DNA of 11,318 bases from Pyrinomonadaceae bacterium (GTDB lineage: Bacteria > Acidobacteriota > Blastocatellia > Pyrinomonadales > Pyrinomonadaceae): the NCBI GenBank assembly GCA_026786155.1, contig JAJAYR010000084.1:1-11318 (forward strand), given 5' to 3'. Position numbers and translations under genes: made by a program. The notes below the pieces were generated by a model, which saw only the letters and a program-made list of their open reading frames with translations, was not told the origin of the DNA and made no database searches. Positions 5,531 through 11,318 of the stretch are shown one piece after another; positions within the stretch are counted from its first letter, which is position 1; each line of letters begins with the position of its first letter.

Positions 5531-6790
5531 TTACGGATTAACGGCGACGCTTTTCGGCGGCTCGACCGTAAAATCCTCCGGCAAAATGATTTGACTGCGA
5601 TTGATAACCGCTTCGACAAACTTACTGCGCTTTTGTTTTTCGACTTCGGCTTTCGCAATTTCTTCGGCTTTAACGAAGGGCGCGGGAACGTCCGGGTAGC
5701 GATTGCCCGGTTCTTCAAAGTTCTTTTGCAGCAAAATATGCCGAATACTAAACTTGATACTTTCGCCGCCGTTCGAGTCTTTATTTATTTGTTTATTTTC
5801 GAGTTTGACGACGTGAAAGCCGGTCTGCGTTTCGATTATTTGATTGGCGATGTTCCCGTTTTCAAGTCCGAGCGCGGCGTTTTCGACTTCCGCCCACAAC
5901 ACATCTTTGCCGACGTTTTCGTAAAGTCCGCCTTTGCTTTTCGTCGCGCGGTCTTCGCTGAACTCGGCGGCTAATTTGCCGAAATCCGCGCCCAATTGAA
6001 CTTGCCGCAAAATCGTTTCGGCTCGCTCGCGCTTTTTCTTGACATCGTATTCCGGGTGCGCCGCCAGATATTCGGCGATTTCCGGCGCGGTCGCTTTGAT
6101 ATTTTGCGCCCAATTCTTTCGTAAGTAGTCGGCTGATAAAATTCCGGCTTCGACGATTTTGAGCCGCAGACTGACTTCGCGCTTTTGCAGAAATTCCGCG
6201 TCCGCTTTGGCTCTGTCGGAAAGAATTTTGACTCGCGCCCAGTTTTCACGCGCCTTGATTAAACTGCCGCCCTGAAGTTTCGGAAACGTCTGCCCGTCGC
6301 CGCGTTCTTTGGCAACCGCCGTTTGAATCGCTCGCAGCGTGTCCATATCAATTTCAAACTGCTTTTCGTTTTCCGGTTTGCTCCAGACAACTTCGGTTTC
6401 CTCTTTCGGAACGACATAAAATTTTCCCTGTTCGCCGCTCAATTTGGCGTTATACAAATCCGCCAGCAGAATGTTTTGTTTGTATTCCAAATTGATTTTG
6501 AAATTTGCGTCTTCGGTCAAATTAGCTCGCCGGGCTTGCGCGGCGAGCGCGAGATATTCGCGCAATCCTTTGAGAAATGCCGCCCGCGTTTCCGCGTTTT
6601 CGGCGATTCCGCCGGTTTCCGAATCGCCGCTTTTGAGAACCAGACTGATTTCTTCCGCCGTCAATCCTTTGAGAATTTCCGCTTCCATTTTCTCGTTTTT
6701 CGCGCCGATGTTCTGGACGCGCCAGATGAAAAATCCGGCGCAGACCGCAGCGAATAAAACTAAAACGATGGCTAATGATTTTTTCGACAT
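5531..6790 (-). CDS. Membrane-anchored parvulin-type peptidyl-prolyl isomerase (SurA/PrsA-like), apparently permuted
   Basis: 419 residues. Residues 5-23 are an uncleaved hydrophobic anchor with no lipobox, so the body should face the periplasm, where such proteins fold exported and outer-membrane proteins. Residues about 35-245 are helical, charged and chaperone-like. The parvulin core is residues 250-334: ETILRQVQLGADFGKLAAEF, SEDRATKSKGG, a region ending EVENAALGLENGNIA, and TQTGFHVVKLENK with His326. The normal first strand with its conserved His, which should precede ETIL, is missing: HPEYD runs straight into KKKRERAETIL. RHILLQK (His351) instead appears after the last strand. A C-terminal helix (about 373-398) and PEDFTVEPP follow, as in SurA/PrsA-like proteins. 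There is no Shine-Dalgarno; the ATG lies 21 bp beyond a palindromic element. Substrates are unknown, though the upstream receptor gene makes outer-membrane proteins a fair guess. Confidence 0.85.
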   Translation of the reverse strand: MSKKSLAIVLVLFAAVCAGFFIWRVQNIGAKNEKMEAEILKGLTAEEISLVLKSGDSETGGIAENAETRAAFLKGLREYLALAAQARRANLTEDANFKINLEYKQNILLADLYNAKLSGEQGKFYVVPKEETEVVWSKPENEKQFEIDMDTLRAIQTAVAKERGDGQTFPKLQGGSLIKARENWARVKILSDRAKADAEFLQKREVSLRLKIVEAGILSADYLRKNWAQNIKATAPEIAEYLAAHPEYDVKKKRERAETILRQVQLGADFGKLAAEFSEDRATKSKGGLYENVGKDVLWAEVENAALGLENGNIANQIIETQTGFHVVKLENKQINKDSNGGESIKFSIRHILLQKNFEEPGNRYPDVPAPFVKAEEIAKAEVEKQKRSKFVEAVINRSQIILPEDFTVEPPKSVAVNP

Positions 6791-6811
6791 AGCTGTTTTT
6801 TACAAGTGTTC

Positions 6812-7092
6812 GGAGTTCCGCCTTGAGGCGGCTTTTCCCGTCTCAAAGCAAGCCGCCTGATGTTCTTTGAAAAATAAATACCGTATTACGCGGCTCTGCC
6901 GCCCGATGTGCGGAAAGGCTCTGCCTTTCCGCTAGACTAACCCTATATTTATGAGGCTGCGCCTCGAAAGGGCGGCGCAGCCGCAAAGATTTTGAACTTG
7001 ACGGAAAGACACAGCCTTTCCGCACATCGGCGGGCATAGCCCGAAGACATTTTTTGCGTATTTATTTTTCAAATAACATCAGGCGGAACTCC
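6812..7092. repeat. 281-bp composite palindromic element between the receptor and isomerase genes
   Basis: The ends are a perfect 12-bp inverted repeat (GGAGTTCCGCCT at 6812-6823, complement at 7081-7092). Further in, 6859-6881 is inverted at 7058-7080 with 22 of 23 bases matching, and 6903-6931 is inverted at 7002-7030 with 27 of 29. The left arm carries an extra 35 nt (6824-6858) absent from the right. The middle holds compact hairpins, among them GCGGAAAGGC-TCT-GCCTTTCCGC (6910-6932) and GGCTGCGCC/GGCGCAGCC (6955-6963 with 6974-6982). It has no reading frame of note and starts 4 bp past the receptor stop, filling nearly the whole 306-bp gap. It may be a MITE- or REP-like element that also shapes the mRNA; no target-site duplication is evident. 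Confidence 0.85.
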
Positions 7093-7096
7093 AAAC

Positions 7097-10000
7097 TTAA
7101 AATCTGACTTTCGCGCCGAACTGCATCACGCGCGGTGCGCCGACGGTGCGGGTGATTTGTCCGAAATCCGTTTCGTCCGACAAATCCGAATTCGGATTGG
7201 CGAAATTGACGAAATTAAGTACGTTGAAAATGTCCCATTTGAGTTCGAGCGAAACTCTTTCAGTCAAACTCGTCGTTTTCTGAAAACTCAAATCAATCCG
7301 TTTCTGCGACGGTCCGCGCAGGACGTTTCTGCCGAGATTGCCGAAGCCGCCGAGTGGCGCGAGCAAAGCGCAATCCGGGTTGCTGCGGTCTTGACAGGTT
7401 TTGAAATACTCGCGCGTTCGGTCGCTGCCGCCGCGCCGCAGTAAATCCAGATTGCGGACGCTCGGACGACCGAAAGCGGCGTTGAAAATCGTGCCGCTGG
7501 CGACGCCGACGTTAAAAATCGTTTCCAGAAAATTGCCGCTGCCAATCGGCGTGATGCGTTCCGAACCGGCGTTCACTTCGCCGAAGAACTGCCCTAAAAT
7601 ATCGCCGCTCGTGCGAAGCAGTCCGAACGAAGCGTTCGAGGCGAAAATCGAAAACGGCGTTCCCGATTGCCATTGCCCGAAGCCCGATATTTGATAGCCG
7701 GTCAAAAATTTCGATTTCGAGCCGAAATTCGGCAGTTCATAAACGAAACTCGAACTGAAGCGGTGCGGTCGGTCGAAATCCGACAAAGCGCGATTGGAAT
7801 TAAGATTGCGCTGGTCGCCCTGCACGACGAGTCCGAGATTTGCCGTGTCCGGTCTGCCCGAAGCCGCCGTGCTGCCGGGGTCGGTCGAACCGATGTCTAT
7901 GGATTTGGAAAAAGTATAGGAAGCGTTGAAGCTGAAACCTTTTGAAAATCTTCTGGTCAGATTCAGTTGTCCCGAATGATAAAAAGAATAACCGCGCGAT
8001 TGGAGCATCACGGCATCGGTCGGGTCTAAACCGAGATACGGAACGCGCACGTCCGCCGAAATAATTGACCGCGACTGAACAAAATCGGCACTGTTCAGAT
8101 TCAAATCAATGCCGCCGCCGGGACACGGCGCGTAACCCGGAGTGTTAAGAAAAGCCGGATTACACGCGCCGAACGCTCGCGGGTCGTTCGCCGACGTGCT
8201 GGCTCCGCGCTGACGTGCGCTGACACCGGCGGTGCGCGGCGGCAGCGGATTGATCGAAACGCTGTTGATGCGGTCGTAAATATAATCGGGCGTGTTCGGG
8301 TCGTTCAAATCATACGGCTGATTAAAGCCGACGGCGACTAATAATTGCTGCCCGCGTGTTCCGACGTAGCGGGCTTCAATCACCCAATTTTTCAAAAAAT
8401 CCTGCTGAATGCCGAGATTCCATTGTTGGATAAGCGGCGTTTTCAAATCCCGGTCAATCGCCCGGAACTCAATCGGCTCGGCTCCGGCGGTGCTGTCCGA
8501 GCCGCCCGGCGAACTGTCAATCACGACATACGGGCTGAAAGTGTCTATATTGCGGGACGCGATGCGAAACGGAAAATAATTGCTGAACGGCAGATTCGGG
8601 TTTTGCAGACGAAACGCGGTCGTTCCTTGCACGGTCGTCGGCGAGTTTTCAATTTTGACTTCGATTTCTCTGAAAAACGGGTAGTTGCTGTAAATCGTGT
8701 TGATAAACGCGGCGGAAGGTCGGTCGTAAAAAATGCCGTAGCCGCCGCGAATAACCGTGCTGCCGTTTTTGAACGGTTTGAAAGCGAAGCCGACGCGCGG
8801 CGCGAAATTATTTAAATCCTGTCCGTTTAAAGTGTGGTCGTTACCGGCATCGGCGATGGTCGGCAGGCTCGCGTCAATCGCGTTAAAGCCGGTTTGCCGA
8901 CTGTTGCCCGGCAGAATAAATCCGGGACGAATGTCGTTCGGGTCGGTTACGCGCGAGATGTCGAAATTGGCGAATCGCCCGTTTGTTTCGGTCGGCAATC
9001 CGAACCAATCCCAGCGTAAGCCGAGATTTAACGTCAAACGCTCGCTCAACCGCCAGTCGTCGGAAACGTAAAAGCTCAAATCGTTAAAGCGAAACTTTTT
9101 GTCGGTGATGCCGAACGCTACGTCCGCTTCCGGCACAAATCCGGTCAGCAGTTGGGCGAAATTGCTCAATCCTTCAAACTCGATGCCCTGTTCTTCGGGC
9201 AGATTCGTATCGAATGCGTTGCGTTTATATTCGACTCCAAAGCGAAATGTCTGTTTTCCCGTGATGAAGGTTACGTTGTCGGCGAAAGTGAGCGTCGTCT
9301 GTTGGCGCTGGTTGTAAATGTCGGTTGGCGCGTTCAGCGAAAAGTCGCTCAAGTTTTCCGTTCCGGCAAACCGCGCCGCTCGCTGCGACGGTGCGCCCGG
9401 CTCGAAAAATCCCGCCGGATTGAAAATGCCGAGTCCGTTGTTAGTCAATTCCGGTGCTAAAAATCGTTCGTCGAGACTGCGCGAATTATTAAGTCTGAAA
9501 TAACCGAATCGCGCTTCGTTGGTCAGCACCGGATTAAAATAATGCGTATCGGTAATCGCTAAGGTGCGGTTGCGGTCGTCTCTGATAAGCGGTGTCGGCG
9601 ACACGAGCGAGTCGGTCGGAAACGGGTCGGTCGCCGGGAAGTCGGCGAAGAAAAAAGTTCCGTTGATGGTGTTGATATTCTTGCCTTCGTTGTCGCCTTT
9701 CAGCAAATTGTAATCCAATCTCGTTGTAAATTGGTCTTGTTTAAATTCGGCGGGAAAGACGTTGCGGAAACGCACGAGCGGCACGCCCGACGAAACTCTG
9801 TTTTGAGAAACGCGGTCAATTATCGGCAGTCCGTTAGGCAGTCCGAACCGCGTGAAATCCGTGATTCGCGTGATGCCGTTTTCCAAAACCCGGACGTTGT
9901 TCGTGTTGTAATACAAACGCTCGAAACGTCCATTGGCAAGCGTGGGAATAAAAAAATCGCCGGTCGCCGGATTTCTCGTGCTTAATAATCTGAAGCCCGG

Positions 10001-11173
10001 ACTCGACGGGTCAATACAGGTCGAAGCAATCGTGCCAACGGAAGAGGTCGGTGTCAGCACCCGGATACATTGATTGCCGCTGCCGAACGAACTCGCCGCG
10101 CCGCCCTGTCGCTGTGAACGCACGAAAGCCAGCCGGACATTTTCCGGGTTTGTCCGGTCGGTGATAAATAAAAGTGCTTCGGGCAGAATGACGAAACTCT
10201 GCGCCGTCGGAACATACGCCGTCAGCGCGTCGGTTTTCTGATAGCCGCCGAAAAACCAGAATTTGTCTTTGATAATCGGACCGCCGACGGCGAAACCGCC
10301 TTCCAATCTTCGCGCCGCCTGCCGGTCAATGCCGTCGCGGTTAAAGAAAAAATCGTTGGCGTTAAATTTTTCGTTCTGCGTGTAGATATAAGCCGAGCCG
10401 GTGAAGGCGTTCATGCCGCTTTTGGTAACGACCTGAATGCTGCCGCCGCCGTTTCTGCCTAAGGAAGCGTCATATAAATTCGATAAAAAGCTGACTTCCT
10501 GAACCGTTTCCGGCGCGGGCGAAATGTTTTCAGTCAAACTTCCGGTGCCGGAAAAATTAGTTACGTCAACGCCGTTAAACTGCACGCCCTGACTGGTCGT
10601 GCGCGTTCCGTTAACGGAAATTTCCGGGTTGCCGTTGCTGTTCGATGACGGGTCGGCGATGTCGCCGGACGAAGAAGTATCAAGCTGCAAGCGTCCGAAA
10701 GGCGTGCGGTTGACGAGCGGTTGCCCTTCCAAAGCCCTGCCGGAAACCGCGCTCGAAACGGTTGACGAATCGGTCGTGTTCACCAATGCGTCTCTTTCCG
10801 CGCCGGTTACGTCAACCACCGTCTCGCCGCCGGTTACGCCCAGCACCAAATCAATCGGCGTGGTCGTGCTGGCGACGACCGCCGTCGCCTGTTTGACCGG
10901 CTGAAATCCGGCGGCTTCCGCCGATACTTCATAGTTGCCCAATGGAAGCACCGAAATCGTCCAGCGACCTTCCTCGTCCGTCGTCAATGTGCGTTTCGCG
11001 TTCGTTCCCGTATTAGTAATGATAATAGTCGCGTTTGGCACGACCGCCCCGTTCGGGTCGGAAACCGTTCCGGTCAAACCGCCGTTATCGGTTTGCTGCG
11101 CGAAAATCGCGGACGACGACAGGCTCAAACACAGCACCGTAAATATGAAACCAATGATATTTTTCTTAAACAT
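7097..11173 (-). CDS. TonB-dependent receptor, Oar-like, with N-terminal carboxypeptidase-regulatory domain
   Basis: 1358 residues. The signal peptide is residues 1-25 (MFKKNIIG... cleaved after IFA, mature QQTDNGG). Residues about 31-112 form a carboxypeptidase-regulatory-like beta-sandwich (GLTGTVSDPNGAVVPNATI ... GNYEVSAEAAGFQ). A plug-like region covers about 120-255 (ISVNGTRTTSQGVQFNGVDV ... GGGSIQVVTKSG). The rest is an outer-membrane beta-barrel with many aromatic-ended strands and a typical last strand ending MQFGAKVRF. This is the large Oar/RagA-like type abundant in Acidobacteriota, and it should import or bind a large substrate, perhaps glycan or peptide; the ligand cannot be read from sequence. 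The mature protein seems to have only six cysteines, in three close pairs. The ATG follows a weak GAGAGACAGAGAA. It has repeat copies on both sides and the isomerase gene downstream. Confidence 0.92.
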   Translation of the reverse strand: MFKKNIIGFIFTVLCLSLSSSAIFAQQTDNGGLTGTVSDPNGAVVPNATIIITNTGTNAKRTLTTDEEGRWTISVLPLGNYEVSAEAAGFQPVKQATAVVASTTTPIDLVLGVTGGETVVDVTGAERDALVNTTDSSTVSSAVSGRALEGQPLVNRTPFGRLQLDTSSSGDIADPSSNSNGNPEISVNGTRTTSQGVQFNGVDVTNFSGTGSLTENISPAPETVQEVSFLSNLYDASLGRNGGGSIQVVTKSGMNAFTGSAYIYTQNEKFNANDFFFNRDGIDRQAARRLEGGFAVGGPIIKDKFWFFGGYQKTDALTAYVPTAQSFVILPEALLFITDRTNPENVRLAFVRSQRQGGAASSFGSGNQCIRVLTPTSSVGTIASTCIDPSSPGFRLLSTRNPATGDFFIPTLANGRFERLYYNTNNVRVLENGITRITDFTRFGLPNGLPIIDRVSQNRVSSGVPLVRFRNVFPAEFKQDQFTTRLDYNLLKGDNEGKNINTINGTFFFADFPATDPFPTDSLVSPTPLIRDDRNRTLAITDTHYFNPVLTNEARFGYFRLNNSRSLDERFLAPELTNNGLGIFNPAGFFEPGAPSQRAARFAGTENLSDFSLNAPTDIYNQRQQTTLTFADNVTFITGKQTFRFGVEYKRNAFDTNLPEEQGIEFEGLSNFAQLLTGFVPEADVAFGITDKKFRFNDLSFYVSDDWRLSERLTLNLGLRWDWFGLPTETNGRFANFDISRVTDPNDIRPGFILPGNSRQTGFNAIDASLPTIADAGNDHTLNGQDLNNFAPRVGFAFKPFKNGSTVIRGGYGIFYDRPSAAFINTIYSNYPFFREIEVKIENSPTTVQGTTAFRLQNPNLPFSNYFPFRIASRNIDTFSPYVVIDSSPGGSDSTAGAEPIEFRAIDRDLKTPLIQQWNLGIQQDFLKNWVIEARYVGTRGQQLLVAVGFNQPYDLNDPNTPDYIYDRINSVSINPLPPRTAGVSARQRGASTSANDPRAFGACNPAFLNTPGYAPCPGGGIDLNLNSADFVQSRSIISADVRVPYLGLDPTDAVMLQSRGYSFYHSGQLNLTRRFSKGFSFNASYTFSKSIDIGSTDPGSTAASGRPDTANLGLVVQGDQRNLNSNRALSDFDRPHRFSSSFVYELPNFGSKSKFLTGYQISGFGQWQSGTPFSIFASNASFGLLRTSGDILGQFFGEVNAGSERITPIGSGNFLETIFNVGVASGTIFNAAFGRPSVRNLDLLRRGGSDRTREYFKTCQDRSNPDCALLAPLGGFGNLGRNVLRGPSQKRIDLSFQKTTSLTERVSLELKWDIFNVLNFVNFANPNSDLSDETDFGQITRTVGAPRVMQFGAKVRF

Positions 11174-11186
11174 TTCTCTGTCTCTC

Positions 11187-11218
11187 GATTAAAATTTTTC
11201 TAAAAATTGATTAAAATT
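11187..11218. promoter_or_regulatory. AT-rich repeat in the receptor upstream region
   Basis: GATTAAAATT occurs at 11187-11196 and again at 11209-11218, 22 bp apart, about two helical turns. Between and overlapping them lies a 7-bp palindrome, AATTTTT-CT-AAAAATT (11193-11208). It sits just upstream of the receptor ATG, where an operator or an upstream promoter element would be. Chance in AT-rich DNA is a real alternative. Confidence 0.3.
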
Positions 11219-11249
11219 CTTCTATTAGTTATTGATTATTCGGGCGTTT

Positions 11250-11318
11250 AAAGTTCCGCATAGTGCCTTTTGAAAAATAAATACCGTAAAAAGCATTCTC
11301 CGGGCTTTGCCCGCCGAT
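11250..11318. repeat. Second locus of the palindromic repeat, cut by the window end
   Basis: The stretch opens with AGTTCCGC (11252-11259) and, at the same spacing as in the other copy, continues with TTTGAAAAATAAATACCGTA (11269-11288), identical over 20 nt to 6866-6885. It then has the mini-hairpin CGGGC-TTT-GCCCG (11301-11313) and CCGAT at the edge, matching the inverted right arm near 7026-7043. It has the same orientation as the left arm of the 6812-7092 element, so a complete element probably continues beyond the window. Confidence 0.8.

Noticed and set aside
6843..7037. A 64-codon minus-strand frame in the palindromic element.
   Set aside because: It is made of the inverted repeats and hairpins themselves and has no ribosome site or domain; not a gene.
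1..11318. CRISPR arrays, tRNA or rRNA genes, insertion sequences with transposase, toxin-antitoxin or phage defence genes.
   Set aside because: I looked and saw no spaced direct repeats, no tRNA-like cloverleaf, no transposase motifs and no defence-system domains. The region is largely metabolic and envelope genes.

Overview
The window looks like a piece of an Acidobacteriota chromosome, most plausibly class Blastocatellia (Pyrinomonas-like). This is inferred from three things: a 1358-residue Oar-like TonB-dependent receptor with a carboxypeptidase-regulatory N-domain, a secreted lamin-tail/FG-GAP protein with the 'DYDGDGRxDxAVFRPSNGxWY' repeat style common in that group, and a stand-alone OmpR-type winged-helix protein. 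Base composition is near 50% GC with AT-rich intergenic DNA. No database search was possible.

Layout. (1) 1-1185, minus strand: the start of a histidine operon, with hisG (ATP phosphoribosyltransferase, long form) followed after 14 bp by the N-terminus of hisD, which runs off the window. Upstream of hisG lies a short leader reading frame, MLKPTNAIYHFHHHRH, with five His among its last seven residues. It is followed by a hairpin over its last codons and then by a perfect 10-bp-stem hairpin plus U-rich tract that abuts the hisG start codon. This is the arrangement of a his attenuator. (2) 1282-3008, plus strand: a small CxxC/CxxC zinc-ribbon-like protein and, 5 bp later, an FHA-linker-transmembrane protein with an M15-like (DUF5715-like) C-domain. 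Its linker is encoded by 19 consecutive degenerate 7-nt repeats. (3) 3009-3842: a gene-poor stretch around a lone winged-helix regulator, ending in a strong 16-bp-stem hairpin. (4) 3843-11173, minus strand: in transcription order, the TonB-dependent receptor, a membrane-anchored parvulin-type peptidyl-prolyl isomerase, and the lamin-tail/FG-GAP secreted protein. The first two could relate functionally (outer-membrane protein folding), but this is inference.

Non-coding highlights. A 281-bp composite palindromic element (6812-7092) fills almost all of the receptor-isomerase gap. A further copy of its arm begins at about 11250 and is cut by the window end, so the receptor gene is flanked by the same repeat family. 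The isomerase appears to have a circularly permuted parvulin domain: the first strand, with its conserved His (RHILL), follows the last strand (GFHVVK) instead of preceding the core.
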